A model generated the notes under the pieces. That model did no database searches. It was not told the DNA's origin and worked only from the letters and a program-made list of their open reading frames with translations. A program made the translations under genes and the position numbers. Below are positions 1 to 10,141 of a stretch of 64,000 nt of DNA, one piece after another. The stretch is taken from contig NZ_CP028897.1 of assembly GCF_003072645.1 (NCBI RefSeq), positions 312,001 through 376,000 on the forward strand. Direction: 5' to 3'. The stretch comes from Dongshaea marina. Lineage in GTDB: Bacteria > Pseudomonadota > Gammaproteobacteria > Enterobacterales > Aeromonadaceae. The stretch's first letter is position 1. Each line of letters starts with the position of its first letter.

Positions 1-581
<581 letters not shown>

Positions 582-653
582 ATACAACACCCAAGTGAGA
601 GACGCTTGTGTGTCTTGAGAACGAATTAATCACTTTCTGGATTTAAGTTTTTT

Positions 654-769
654 GTCTGGCGACCATAGCGCGGTGGCCCCACCTGATCCCATTCCGAACT
701 CAGAAGTGAAACGCCGTAGCGCCGATGGTAGTGTGGGGGTTCCCATGTGAGAGTAGGTCATCGCCAGAC
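654..769 (+). rRNA. rrf: 5S ribosomal RNA
   Basis: This 116-base stretch carries the gammaproteobacterial 5S signature: complementary ends (gtctggc at the start, gccagac at the end) and the conserved internal segments 'ccgaactcagaagtgaaac' and 'gccgatggtagtg'. It follows 23S rRNA and precedes a tRNA-Asp, as in many rrn operons. The ends may be off by one or two bases. Confidence 0.95.
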
Positions 770-782
770 TTTGATTTTAGTT

Positions 783-805
783 TTCAGATTTTCGAAAAAT
801 CTGAA
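783..805 (+). other. stem-loop in the 5S-tRNA spacer
   Basis: A perfect 10-bp inverted repeat (ttcagatttt / aaaatctgaa) with a 3-base loop lies between 5S rRNA and tRNA-Asp. No T tract follows it and the tRNA lies just downstream, so a role in processing the rrn transcript is more likely than termination. The function is inferred. Confidence 0.5.
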
Positions 806-817
806 GGCAAAAAGTTT

Positions 818-894
818 GGAGCGGTAGTTCAGTTGGTTAGAATACCGGCCTGTCACGCCGGGGGTCGCGGGTTCGAGTCCCGTCCGCTCCGCCA
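818..894 (+). tRNA. tRNA-Asp (anticodon GTC)
   Basis: A 77-base cloverleaf: acceptor ggagcgg pairs with ccgctcc, the anticodon loop ctgtcac gives GTC, the T arm contains ggttcgagtcc, and CCA is encoded. It lies at the end of the rRNA operon, a common position for tRNA-Asp. Confidence 0.97.
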
Positions 895-903
895 TTATCC
901 GAG

Positions 904-931
904 AAGCCTCATCGAAAGATGAGGCTTTTTT
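904..931 (+). terminator. rho-independent terminator of the rrn operon
   Basis: A perfect 10-bp stem (aagcctcatc / gatgaggctt) with a GAAA loop is followed at once by a T run. It lies about 10 bases after the tRNA-Asp CCA end and so closes the rRNA/tRNA transcript. Confidence 0.9.
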
Positions 932-1006
932 CGTTTATGAACTCCGAACCTTTCCTGTTTCGTTTCTGCAGTTCGTCCACTTCTTGCGTGATGCCACAAA
1001 GATGCC

Positions 1007-1774
1007 TTACTGGTGCCATTGCCTGCTGTACTGCTCGGGTGAGGTTCCGGCATGGCGACGGAACATGCTGATAAAGGCTGATGATGAGCTGTAACCCAGC
1101 TCAAAGGCGATCTCCTGGATGGAGTGCGACTCCTTTAACAGGCGGAGTGCGGTGATAAAGCGTAGTCGCTGACGCCATTCATTAAATGTCATCCCGAGCT
1201 CCTTCTGGCAGTGGCGAGCCAGGGTTCTCTCCGTGGTAAAAGCGCTTTGTGCCCACTGTTTCTGGCTGCGGCTGTCTCCCGGATGCTCCTGAAGATAGCT
1301 GAGAATGGGAGCCAGCAATTTGTTTTGTGTGTTAGGCAGATAGCGAGCGATACAGGGGGCCTCTTCCAATTGATCGATCAACACCCTTGCCATCCGGCGC
1401 TGCTTATCGTTTTCGAGATGACTGAGCCCGAGGGTCGAGAATTTTTTCAAAAGCTCCCGGGTCAAGGGCTCCAGAGCCAGGATGCAGGGCTTATCGGGGA
1501 GCTGTCCCAGAGCCGGATCGATATAGATAGAGCAGTAGAGCTGAGTTTGTTTATACAGGCTTGAGTGCTCCACATCGGCTGGAACCCAGATCCCATAGTC
1601 ACTTGGAGCGATCAGCTTCTCATCTGTAATCAGGATCTCCATGATCCCCTGATCAATTGTATTGAGCTGTCCCCATGGGTGACTGTGGGGCGGGATCTCT
1701 GTGGTTTGATGAAACATCTCGTACTGAAAACACAGAGGAGATGAAAACTCACTGATGGGCTGGTAGTTTGCCAT
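1007..1774 (-). CDS. AraC-family transcriptional regulator with cupin sensor domain
   Basis: 255 aa. The N-terminal half looks like an AraC-type cupin, with a His-x-His pair at residues 30-32 and beta-rich sequence to about 110. The C-terminal ~95 residues form the two-helix-turn-helix AraC DNA-binding domain, including the family's 'IAFELGYSSSSAF' segment and a closing 'GTSPEQYS' motif. The gene is divergent from the EamA exporter at 1874 with about 100 bases between them, the usual layout when such a regulator controls the neighbouring transporter. That regulatory link is inferred; the ligand is unknown. Confidence 0.88.
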   Translation of the reverse strand: MANYQPISEFSSPLCFQYEMFHQTTEIPPHSHPWGQLNTIDQGIMEILITDEKLIAPSDYGIWVPADVEHSSLYKQTQLYCSIYIDPALGQLPDKPCILALEPLTRELLKKFSTLGLSHLENDKQRRMARVLIDQLEEAPCIARYLPNTQNKLLAPILSYLQEHPGDSRSQKQWAQSAFTTERTLARHCQKELGMTFNEWRQRLRFITALRLLKESHSIQEIAFELGYSSSSAFISMFRRHAGTSPEQYSRQWHQ

Positions 1775-1873
1775 GATCTTGTCCGATGCGTCGTATACTG
1801 TGTCTTAAATTCATTATTCATATTAAATGGGTCATGGCAATCTAGGGCCTCTTATCATTTCTGAGTCACCCCT

Positions 1874-2776
1874 ATGAATCTTATGCTCCCTCTGCTGGCC
1901 GTACTCTTTTGGTCAGGCAATATGATTGTGAATAAACTTGCCGTCGGGGCTATCTCTCCCGAGGCTATCTCCTTTTATCGCTGGTTTTTAGCGGCTCTGA
2001 TCCTGACACCTTTTTGTCTGCCGCAGCTACTTCGCCATTGGCCCCAGGTAAAGGCTAACTGGTGGCGCCTGTTTATTTTAGGTGGGCTCGGGATGGTGAT
2101 GTTTCAGTGCCTGGCCTATGTTGCGGCTGAGACCATTAGCGCCACTGAGATTAGTGTGATGGTGGCGCTTCTACCCGTGTTTACCCTGCTGTTGGGGGCT
2201 GCCCTGTTTCGACATAAGCTAAGCACTTCCGGGGTTATCGGTTCACTCATTTCTTTGGCCGGGGTTGTGCTCCTTGTGAGCAAAGGCTCGCCGATGAAGC
2301 TTGTGACCCATGGCTTGGTTATGGGAGATGCCCTGATGCTGTTAGCCGTGACCAGTTACTCTCTGTATAGCCTGCTGTTAAAGCAGTGGAAGATGGATCT
2401 TCCGGTCTGGGTCTCTCTGTATGGCCAGGTCGTATGGGCTGTGCTGCTACTGGTTCCTGTTTTCCTGCATTCACAAGATTATCAGATCCATGGTAAGGCC
2501 TGGGGTCTTATCGGTTATGCGGGATTGCTGGCCTCATTGGCGGCACCCTACCTGTGGATGCATGGTGTCGCTCGACTTGGGGCGAGCCGGGCCACTATTT
2601 TTATGAACCTTATTCCGGTATTCAGTGCGATTTTGGCGATGCTTATTCTTGGAGAGAGGTTAGGGGAGATTGAGCTGCTTGGTTCTGCCATGACCATCTG
2701 TGGAGTACTTGTTTCCCAGATCTGGAGTCTGGTTGGTGCCAAGGAGATCAAGGTTCCGGCTGGTGAAGCCTGCTAA
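1874..2776 (+). CDS. EamA/DMT-family transporter
   Basis: 300 aa, almost entirely hydrophobic, with about ten predicted membrane helices arranged as two EamA repeats (roughly residues 3-135 and 148-285). The start 'LAVLFWSGNMIVNKLAVGAISP' and the second-repeat segment 'FMNLIPVFSAILAMLILGE' are typical of the drug/metabolite transporter superfamily, whose members export amino acids, metabolites or drugs across the inner membrane. The substrate cannot be told. The divergent AraC gene is probably its regulator. Confidence 0.88.
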   Translation: MNLMLPLLAVLFWSGNMIVNKLAVGAISPEAISFYRWFLAALILTPFCLPQLLRHWPQVKANWWRLFILGGLGMVMFQCLAYVAAETISATEISVMVALLPVFTLLLGAALFRHKLSTSGVIGSLISLAGVVLLVSKGSPMKLVTHGLVMGDALMLLAVTSYSLYSLLLKQWKMDLPVWVSLYGQVVWAVLLLVPVFLHSQDYQIHGKAWGLIGYAGLLASLAAPYLWMHGVARLGASRATIFMNLIPVFSAILAMLILGERLGEIELLGSAMTICGVLVSQIWSLVGAKEIKVPAGEAC

Positions 2777-2871
2777 CGCTAACTTAAGTCGTCTGTAACT
2801 CGGTTATTTTTTGCCTTATCCGGATAATATGGTAAAAGCTCAGTTGGAAAACGTAATCGAGGAAGTTAAAG

Positions 2872-3444
2872 ATGGGATACCCGGGTGGTGCAAGGTGGAT
2901 GACTCCGGTGGCGGCTGGTCTGCTACTGTTAATTGGTGCTGGGCAGGCCGTTGCCGGTGACAGGCCGGATCCGGGTTGGATCAATTACAGCATGGGTTAT
3001 AGCAGCACCCATTCCAGCATGCATGGCTTCGCCAATACCCTGGCAATTAATGGCAAGACGGATGACAATCACTTCTGGTCGCTGGGGATCGATGGGACTT
3101 CCAGCAGTGGGCAGCTATTTAATGACTGTGCGATGACGGGGTTATTTAACTCCTCTTGTGGTAATGGTTCTGATGGCTATGCTTCGGCGGGCTCCCTGCG
3201 TTATGGAGTGATTGGCCAGGGGGCTCTAGGCTTTGCCACCATGAGCCTTGGCCCCTCTTATGTTCAGGGCCGCCAGGAGGGGAGCAATGAATCGACCAAC
3301 CGCGAGCTTGGCCTGGCGCTGGAGAGTCAGATCATGTGGAGCATGAGTCGTCACTTTGCCCTTGGGCTAGTGGTGTTTGGCAACGTGAATGGCAGTAACT
3401 CGTTTGCCGGAGCGGGCCTCAACCTGGCTATCACCGATCTATAA
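2872..3444 (+). CDS. exported protein of unknown function
   Basis: 190 aa with no family I recognise. A signal peptide is clear: a short start, hydrophobic core 'VAAGLLLLIGAG' and a likely cut after 'AVA' near residue 28. The mature part is rich in Gly, Ser, Asn and aromatic residues with alternating polarity, as in small outer-membrane barrels, but it does not end in an aromatic residue, so membrane insertion is only a guess. A good ribosome site (gaggaag) lies six bases before the ATG. It converges on the HD-GYP gene, with a GGA-loop hairpin between. Confidence 0.65.
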   Translation: MGYPGGARWMTPVAAGLLLLIGAGQAVAGDRPDPGWINYSMGYSSTHSSMHGFANTLAINGKTDDNHFWSLGIDGTSSSGQLFNDCAMTGLFNSSCGNGSDGYASAGSLRYGVIGQGALGFATMSLGPSYVQGRQEGSNESTNRELGLALESQIMWSMSRHFALGLVVFGNVNGSNSFAGAGLNLAITDL

Positions 3445-3480
3445 GCATCTGCTTGGCATATACCTTTATACACCAAAAGC

Positions 3481-3504
3481 TATGCCTGCATGGATGCAGG
3501 CATA
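3481..3504. repeat. perfect hairpin with TGGA loop
   Basis: A perfect 10-bp inverted repeat (tatgcctgca / tgcaggcata) encloses the tetraloop TGGA. It lies between two convergent genes and has no T tract. Its core 'gcatggatgc' recurs in the repeat region near 50.8 kb, so it is probably a member of an interspersed hairpin family. Confidence 0.6.
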
Positions 3505-3546
3505 ACGAGCTTAGAGGCTTTGGCCACTCCAGCTTAAAACCCGGTG

Positions 3547-6500
3547 TTACTGCTTCAGATACCTAGCGATCTCCACCTCATCAATCTGCTCCCTGTCCAA
3601 GTAGCGTTCGGCGTATTTCAGGTAAACACCCTCGGTGAGAAATAGCTCAAAACAATCGCGATCGATCTGCTTGTTCTGCACCTTTTTGTAAAGAATATCG
3701 ATGGCTACACTGATCGAGTTTGCCTTCTTGTAGGGGCGATCGGAGGCGGTCAGGGCTTCGAATATGTCGGCAATACAGAGTAATCGCTCGGGGATGCTTA
3801 GTTGCTCACCCGATAGCTGACGTGGGTAACCACTTCCATCCATCGCTTCGTGGTGGGTCGAGGCATAGCGAGGAACATTTTTCATCTCCTCGGGGAAGGG
3901 CAGGCTTTCCAGCATTCCGATAGTACTATTGATGTGCTCATTGATCTTGAAGCGCTCCTCCGGGGTGAGGGTTCCACGGGAGATAGAGAGGTTGTATATT
4001 TCTCCCTGGTTGTAGAGGTGCTCAGGTCTTTGCATATTGATGCCGAACTTTGAATCATAGTCCGTTGAGTCCGAGCCAGAGTGCAGGGTGATATGCTCCG
4101 GTTTATCTGCCAGCAGCTTTTCTGTTACTGGCAGGGATGATGCTTCGCCCTCGGGTAAGCGGCGTTCCTCAACGGGTGACAGGCCAATCCGATCGTCAAA
4201 CTGCCGCAGCCATCTCTTTTCTCCTATCTCTGTAAGTCGCTGCTTTTTGTCATCATCCAGGAACTCTCCACCGATATTACACTCGGCGACAAATTTAAAG
4301 TCGGACTGTAGCTGGGCCTGCTGGCTGGTTAATTCAGCCTGAAGTTGCTGCTGCTTCTCAGGGCTCTCCATGAGCTTTTTCAGATAGGCCAGCTCTGCAT
4401 CCCTGAATAAGACTTCGAAGCGCATCCGGATCTCATGGATCCGGTTGTATATGGTTTCCAGTTTGCTGCCTTTATCGACGACATGCTCAGGCGTGGTGAT
4501 CTTGCCACAGTCATGGAGCCAGGCCGCGGTGCGGTACTCTCGCCATTGAGTTTCATCGTCCAGCTGAAACTCTTTAAAAGCCGTGGCTTCACTACGGGTT
4601 GCGGCATCGGCAAGCATGAGGGCAAGCTCGGGGACTCTCTCACAGTGACCCGCGGTATAGGGCGATTTGTCATCGATGGCCCGGGCAATCAACTGGATAA
4701 TCGCATCCATCAGCTCTCTCTGGGCGAGTTGATGTGCCTGAATGGAGTCTGACATCTTAACCATCGACTCAGAAAGCTCGCCCAATTCCCGGATATGGGT
4801 GGGGACAAGGCGTACCTCGTTAAACTTCAGTCGCCGAACTTTATCATTTTCGTCGGCCAGCAGTCGCACCGGGCGCACGATGGGGTTAGCGAACAGCCAC
4901 GACATGGGCAGTAGCAGTAACAACAGGGCGGCGGTGATCAGAATCGAGAAGGTGATCTTTTCTTTGAAGGGCGCCATGACCGTATTGACCGGGGTCAGGA
5001 TCCCTATGTATAGCGAGTTGCTGGCCGATCTCCCTGTCTGGGTGGCATAGATAAAGTACTGTTTCCCATGGATCGAGGTTTCAGCCAGTTTTCCTCGTAA
5101 CTCAGGAGCATGGGCTATGTTTAGCAATACCTTGGAGGGAACGGTCTGAGCGTAGCTCTGCTCTTTGCTACCCCCTCCGGTTAACCATTTGTCGTTCAGC
5201 TCTTCGCTGCGCTGCTCCAGGGCCGCGTCGATTGCCCGGTCCAGCAGCTTTCTCAGCATGGGTTTATCGCTTGCAGAGAAAATATGTAGTTTATCCGGGG
5301 TGTGAGCCAGTCCCATGCTGATGTCATCGTTAAATACCACGCCTTCGATGTAATAGTGGCGGACCAGGTAGCGCATGATGGCTCCCATATCGAGCATGGC
5401 ATCGGCCTTACCTGCGGCGACCTTTTTTATTCCGTCGAGGGTGGAGGAGACTTCGAGGATATTTAACCGGGGGTGAGCTTTTCTGACCAGTGGCAGGATT
5501 GACCATCCGCTGGGAATTGCCAGGGTTTTTCCATTAAGATCGTCCAGGCTGTGGACCGGGGGAGCCCCTTTGCGGGTCAGAACGGCAAAGGGCAAGGATA
5601 CATAGGATTTTCCAGGCAGACCCCATGCCCGGTTGTTGTCGGTCAGCGCTACCGAATGCAACAGATCAAGTTCGCCCTCTCTGAACATTTTTACCAGTTC
5701 AGGCCAGGTGTAGCCGTTCACAAATTTAACCGGGATCCCCAGGCTTTTTGCCAGGGTGGATACCAGATCAATGGAATAACCGCTGGGCTTACCCTGCTGG
5801 GTATAGTCGATGGGGGGCCAGTCCTGTTCACTGGAGGATTTGAGGGTTCCAAGGGAGCTCAGGTATGCTCGCTCATCCGGGGTCAGTACTATCTTGGGAG
5901 CTGGTGGAGTGCGGCTCTGCTGTTGGTGGGAAACATCGGATGCGACCACCAGACCCTCGGCGTTATAAAGATAGATATCGCTATTATCTGATACCCGGAG
6001 GCTATCCAGATAGTGAGAGATGGTCGAGAGCGTCATATCTATCCCAACCACGCCCTTTCTATTAGTGAGCTGCTTGGATACTGTGTAGCCGGGAACCCCG
6101 AGATGTGAAAACAGGTATGGATCGGAGATCTCGACCCTTCCCGAATCTATCGCTTTGCGGTACCAGGGGCGGATTGTGGCGTTGTAGCTGGCTGGCTCTG
6201 AGCGTGTTGCTCGAGGCTTTAACCCATCGTCCAGATAGCGGAAAATCCGCTGTTGCCCACCATCCATGTTGCGCACCGACAGAGTTACCCAACGGTCAGA
6301 GGGCAGGGCCAGCAGTTTTTTTCGCGCATTCGGATTGGTATTGAGATTGATGACCTCGAAGAGAGTTCCGTCAGGCCTGCCCACGTAAACACCATAGAGC
6401 AGAGGGTTTTCCTGCAGCACTTTGGTAAAAAATTTTATTTGTGCCATTTTGCGATGTGGGGATTGCAGATCAGAGTTATCGGCGAGCAACGCAATTACAC

Positions 6501-6729
6501 TGCTATTGATTCTGTTGATCCCTTCGAGCTTAAGGGCGACGTTATTGGCGGTGGCAGTGTAGAGGTTTGTTGCTGCATCCCGGGCCATGGAGGCACTGAA
6601 GTAGTACTGTAGCCCGATGGCGACCGTTGCAATCAGGGTGGTTGCCAGGATAAAGACTGCGACAACTGTGAGTCGAATCGAGGAGCAGATCTGAGTGGGT
6701 CTGAATTTCATCGATAGGTGATCCTTCAT
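3547..6729 (-). CDS. membrane HD-GYP c-di-GMP phosphodiesterase with Cache and solute-binding sensor domains
   Basis: 1060 aa. In order: a membrane helix at ~18-42; a periplasmic Cache-type region (~45-265); a bacterial solute-binding family 3 domain (~285-520, with 'GYSIDLVSTLAKSLGIPVKF'); a second helix at ~592-612; a HAMP-like linker; and a C-terminal HD-GYP domain. HD is in 'AWLHDCGKI' (~738) and HHE and GYP in 'THHEAMDGSGYP' (~958-967), so the c-di-GMP-hydrolysing site looks intact. About 190 residues of charged, helical sequence separate HD from GYP, more than usual. An internal ATG at 6711 follows an AAGGA and is an alternative start. Probable role: small-molecule sensing that lowers c-di-GMP. 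Confidence 0.88.
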   Translation of the reverse strand: MKDHLSMKFRPTQICSSIRLTVVAVFILATTLIATVAIGLQYYFSASMARDAATNLYTATANNVALKLEGINRINSSVIALLADNSDLQSPHRKMAQIKFFTKVLQENPLLYGVYVGRPDGTLFEVINLNTNPNARKKLLALPSDRWVTLSVRNMDGGQQRIFRYLDDGLKPRATRSEPASYNATIRPWYRKAIDSGRVEISDPYLFSHLGVPGYTVSKQLTNRKGVVGIDMTLSTISHYLDSLRVSDNSDIYLYNAEGLVVASDVSHQQQSRTPPAPKIVLTPDERAYLSSLGTLKSSSEQDWPPIDYTQQGKPSGYSIDLVSTLAKSLGIPVKFVNGYTWPELVKMFREGELDLLHSVALTDNNRAWGLPGKSYVSLPFAVLTRKGAPPVHSLDDLNGKTLAIPSGWSILPLVRKAHPRLNILEVSSTLDGIKKVAAGKADAMLDMGAIMRYLVRHYYIEGVVFNDDISMGLAHTPDKLHIFSASDKPMLRKLLDRAIDAALEQRSEELNDKWLTGGGSKEQSYAQTVPSKVLLNIAHAPELRGKLAETSIHGKQYFIYATQTGRSASNSLYIGILTPVNTVMAPFKEKITFSILITAALLLLLLPMSWLFANPIVRPVRLLADENDKVRRLKFNEVRLVPTHIRELGELSESMVKMSDSIQAHQLAQRELMDAIIQLIARAIDDKSPYTAGHCERVPELALMLADAATRSEATAFKEFQLDDETQWREYRTAAWLHDCGKITTPEHVVDKGSKLETIYNRIHEIRMRFEVLFRDAELAYLKKLMESPEKQQQLQAELTSQQAQLQSDFKFVAECNIGGEFLDDDKKQRLTEIGEKRWLRQFDDRIGLSPVEERRLPEGEASSLPVTEKLLADKPEHITLHSGSDSTDYDSKFGINMQRPEHLYNQGEIYNLSISRGTLTPEERFKINEHINSTIGMLESLPFPEEMKNVPRYASTHHEAMDGSGYPRQLSGEQLSIPERLLCIADIFEALTASDRPYKKANSISVAIDILYKKVQNKQIDRDCFELFLTEGVYLKYAERYLDREQIDEVEIARYLKQ

Positions 6730-6856
6730 ATGTATCGTGTATTAACAGGGTATAGATTTTGTCAGTGCTGTGCCGGGGCCCTCTATACCGTTAAGCATTG
6801 CACCCAGGCTGGCGATGGCTCACAATCGACAGTCTCACCTGTTGCCCGGAATTGTT

Positions 6857-9800
6857 ATGCTCACTCTCTACCAATCTAATCAGCTGGATATCCTTAAATC
6901 TTTGCTGGCCAGCCAGCTATCCTCTGCGAACGATGGTGATCCATTCGCTCAGGAGAACGTTTTGGTTCAGAGTCCCGGAATGTCTCAATGGCTTAAGCTC
7001 GAGCTTGCCACCGAGCTTGGTGTCTGTGCCAACATCCAGTTCCCTCTGGCTGCAACCTTTATCTGGAAACTCTTCACTTCACTTCTGCCTGAAGTGCCTG
7101 CTCGCAGCGCTTTCAGTAAGGAGGCGATGAGCTGGCACCTGATGTCTGTGCTGGACGACTTTTCTGATGATCCCAGATTCGCCACCATTAGTCACTACCA
7201 GCACGATGGTGATCCCCTCAAGCGCTATCAGCTATGTGTTATGATAGCCGATCTCTTTGATCAATATCAGGTTTATCGTCCGGAGTGGATTCTGGGCTGG
7301 GAGCAGGGCGATGACAGCGTGGCGGAATCTCAGCCCTGGCAGCCGGTGTTGTGGCGAGCCCTGCTTGAGCGGATCCGCAGCCTGGATCTCTCTCTTTATC
7401 ACAGGGCGTCACTCTATGAGCGTTTTGTGAAGCTGCTCAAGGTCTATCCGCCTAAGGCGCTTCCAGAAAGACTGTTTGTGTTTGGGATCTCAGCTCTTCC
7501 CCCTCAGTATTTGCAACTGCTCAGCCAACTCTCTAGCCATGTAGAGATCCACCTGTTTCAGCTCAACCCCTGTAATCGTTACTGGGGGGATCTGATGGAT
7601 GCGCAGCAACTGCTGGCTCTGGGGCTGGATGAGGCGAGCATGGGACACCCTCTGCTGGCATCGATGGGCAAGCTTGGGCGTGATCACTTAAGGCAGCTGG
7701 CAGAGACGGATTGCCGGCAGATTGATGCTTTCTCTGAGCCTTATCCGTTAAATGGGGCGGTAGGACTGAACCTGCTGCAACAGGTTCAGTCCGACATTCT
7801 GAATCTGCATAACCGGGCGCCTTTGCATCTTAGCGCCGAGCTGGTGAAGAGTAGTCAGCATAAGACGGAGCTCGCAGAAGATGACAGAAGCATACAGTTG
7901 CATCTGTGTCATAGCCCGCTGCGGGAGGCGGAGGTGTTGCATGATCAGTTGCTGGATCTATTCGAGCAGGATCCTGAGCTTTCACCGCGTGATGTGGTGG
8001 TGATGATGCCGGATGTCAACAGCTACGCCCCCTTCATTCAGGCTGTTTTTTCTGCTGCGCCACGTGAACGCTATATTCCCTTTGCGATTGCGGATCTGGC
8101 CGCTTCTCAGGAGGCGCCGCTGATAGGTAACTTTCTGCGCCTGCTTAAACTTGGTCAGAGCCGCTTTAGCTGTAGTGAGGTGCTGGAGCTTCTGGAGATC
8201 CCGGCGGTGATGGGACGTTTTGCTCTTAAACAGGATCAGTTTGACAGGCTCAAGCGCTGGGTGGAGGACTCTGGTGTTCGCTGGGGGCTGGATGCAAGGG
8301 ATGGTGAGCGCTTTGGTATCGGCTCTGAGCTTAGCAACAGCTGGGAATTTGGACTGCAGCGCATGATGCTGGGAATGGCCTGTGGCGGAGATAACCTTTA
8401 TCAGGAGATCCTTCCCTATGATGGCATTGAGGGGCTGGAGTCGGCGACCCTGGGCAAACTGGCCCAGTTTATCTCGACCCTCAAAAACCTGCTGCAGGAG
8501 TTTCAAACGCCACGCTCCGTTGAGGAGTGGCAAGGCTTTATCCTGGCGTTGCTGGAGGAGTTCTATCTCGGTGATGATGAGAGTGAGGGGGCGCTGCAGC
8601 TGATTCGTGACGAGTTGCAAAAGCTGGGTGAAATCCTGGCTGAAAGCCGCTACCGGCAGGGACTGCCGATCGAGATCCTGAGTTACCATTTTGAGCAGAG
8701 ACTTAATGAATCCCACTCCGGACACCGCTTCTTAGCGGGACGGGTTAACTTCTGTACCCTGATGCCGATGCGCTCAATTCCTTTCAAGGTGGTCTGCCTG
8801 CTTGGAATGAACGATGGTGCTTACCCGCGTTCAATCGCGCCCTCAAGCTTTGACCTGATGATTGAGCACCCCTGTCTGGGGGATCGTTCACGGCGTGATG
8901 ATGATCGCTACCTGTTTCTGGAAGCCCTGATGTCTGCTCAGCAGCAGCTTTATATATCCCTGGTTGGCTTCAGCCACAAGGATAATAGTGAGCGAGTTCC
9001 CTCTGTGCTGGTGAGTGAACTGCTCGAGTATATCGGCCAGGGTTTTTGTTTGGCTGATGACAGGGATCTCGATCTGCAGACAAGCAGCGAAAGGCTGCAG
9101 AAGCACCTGTCTGTCGCCCACTCCCTGACACCCTGGAACAGTGACTATTATCGGCTCGATACCCGGCGTGCCCACTCCTGGGTTGCCGAGTGGCTGAGCG
9201 TGGTGCGTGGCCAGGGAGAGCCCGGAGTGTTTATCGATGGGGCGCTGCCGGAAGTGGATCCCTCGGAGAGGCTTGCTGAGCTTGAGCTGGCCGATCTATT
9301 GCGGTTTTACCGGGATCCTATTCGCTACTGGTTCAACCGCCGTCTCAATATCTACTTCTCACAGCAGCTGGCGGCTCAGGAGAATGATGAGCCCTTTGAA
9401 TTGGATGCTCTGGCACAGTATCAGCTTCGTGAACAGCTCCTGGAAGCATCTTTACAAGATCAAGCCGGTTTGATGATGCAGCAAAAACAGCTGCACTCCG
9501 GGCACCTTCCCGGAGGCGTTTTCGGGCCTTTACAGGCCCAGAGCCTGCTGCAGAGCGTACAACCTCTGGTACAGCAGGTCTCTCCCTGGTTGCAAAGCTG
9601 CACCGGGCGCTGTGAGGTAAGAATCGAATTAAGTGCACAACGCCTGACGGGGTGGCTCAGAGGTGCCGGAGACAATACTCTGCTGCGTTATCGAAGCGGT
9701 GGGCTGCATGGTAAGTATCTCTTAGGTTACTGGATAGAGCATCTTTGCATGACGCTGTCGACCCAGTCTGAGATCACAACCCGTATTTTTGGTCGCAGCA

Positions 9801-10141
9801 AAGAGGATGTCAGGAGCCTGTGGTTTAAGCCCGTAGAGATACCTAAGGCCCGAGAACTCCTTGAGCAGCTGATTGATGGATATTGGCAGGGGCAGTGTGC
9901 TCCGATGTGGCTTCGTCCCTCCAGTGGCGTTGAATTTCTGCAATCCGAGCCGGAAAAGGCCCAGGCGAATCTGATGGCCGCATTTAAGGGGGATTTCAAT
10001 CGCATTGGGGAGTGTGAGGACCCCTATCTCAGGCGATTACTGGTCGACTGTGAAGAGGAGGCGATCCTGATGAGCCAGCAGCAGCTGGCCCGGGACTACC
10101 TGAGCGAGATGCTTAATCACCTTGAGGAGGCGGGAGAATGA
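6857..10141 (+). CDS. recC: RecC, exodeoxyribonuclease V gamma subunit
   Basis: 1094 aa from the chosen start, close to the family length (~1120). The start at 6857 gives 'MLTLYQSNQLDILKSLL', which matches the conserved RecC N-terminus ('YHSNRLDVL' in E. coli); an in-frame ATG 87 bases upstream lacks this support. Conserved segments include 'VQSPGMSQWLKLELA' near the start and 'MPMRSIPFKVVCLLGMNDGAYPR' in the middle. RecC is the Chi-recognising, inactivated-helicase subunit of RecBCD, the DNA end-resection machine. The stop overlaps the recB start in an ATGA, so translation is probably coupled. Confidence 0.95.
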   Translation: MLTLYQSNQLDILKSLLASQLSSANDGDPFAQENVLVQSPGMSQWLKLELATELGVCANIQFPLAATFIWKLFTSLLPEVPARSAFSKEAMSWHLMSVLDDFSDDPRFATISHYQHDGDPLKRYQLCVMIADLFDQYQVYRPEWILGWEQGDDSVAESQPWQPVLWRALLERIRSLDLSLYHRASLYERFVKLLKVYPPKALPERLFVFGISALPPQYLQLLSQLSSHVEIHLFQLNPCNRYWGDLMDAQQLLALGLDEASMGHPLLASMGKLGRDHLRQLAETDCRQIDAFSEPYPLNGAVGLNLLQQVQSDILNLHNRAPLHLSAELVKSSQHKTELAEDDRSIQLHLCHSPLREAEVLHDQLLDLFEQDPELSPRDVVVMMPDVNSYAPFIQAVFSAAPRERYIPFAIADLAASQEAPLIGNFLRLLKLGQSRFSCSEVLELLEIPAVMGRFALKQDQFDRLKRWVEDSGVRWGLDARDGERFGIGSELSNSWEFGLQRMMLGMACGGDNLYQEILPYDGIEGLESATLGKLAQFISTLKNLLQEFQTPRSVEEWQGFILALLEEFYLGDDESEGALQLIRDELQKLGEILAESRYRQGLPIEILSYHFEQRLNESHSGHRFLAGRVNFCTLMPMRSIPFKVVCLLGMNDGAYPRSIAPSSFDLMIEHPCLGDRSRRDDDRYLFLEALMSAQQQLYISLVGFSHKDNSERVPSVLVSELLEYIGQGFCLADDRDLDLQTSSERLQKHLSVAHSLTPWNSDYYRLDTRRAHSWVAEWLSVVRGQGEPGVFIDGALPEVDPSERLAELELADLLRFYRDPIRYWFNRRLNIYFSQQLAAQENDEPFELDALAQYQLREQLLEASLQDQAGLMMQQKQLHSGHLPGGVFGPLQAQSLLQSVQPLVQQVSPWLQSCTGRCEVRIELSAQRLTGWLRGAGDNTLLRYRSGGLHGKYLLGYWIEHLCMTLSTQSEITTRIFGRSKEDVRSLWFKPVEIPKARELLEQLIDGYWQGQCAPMWLRPSSGVEFLQSEPEKAQANLMAAFKGDFNRIGECEDPYLRRLLVDCEEEAILMSQQQLARDYLSEMLNHLEEAGE

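Noticed and set aside
725-922. 65-aa frame on + strand
   Set aside because: It runs across 5S rRNA and tRNA-Asp and is a by-product of RNA genes.
7982-8725. 247-aa frame on - strand
   Set aside because: Fully inside recC, antisense, with no recognisable domains; recC is intact on the other strand.
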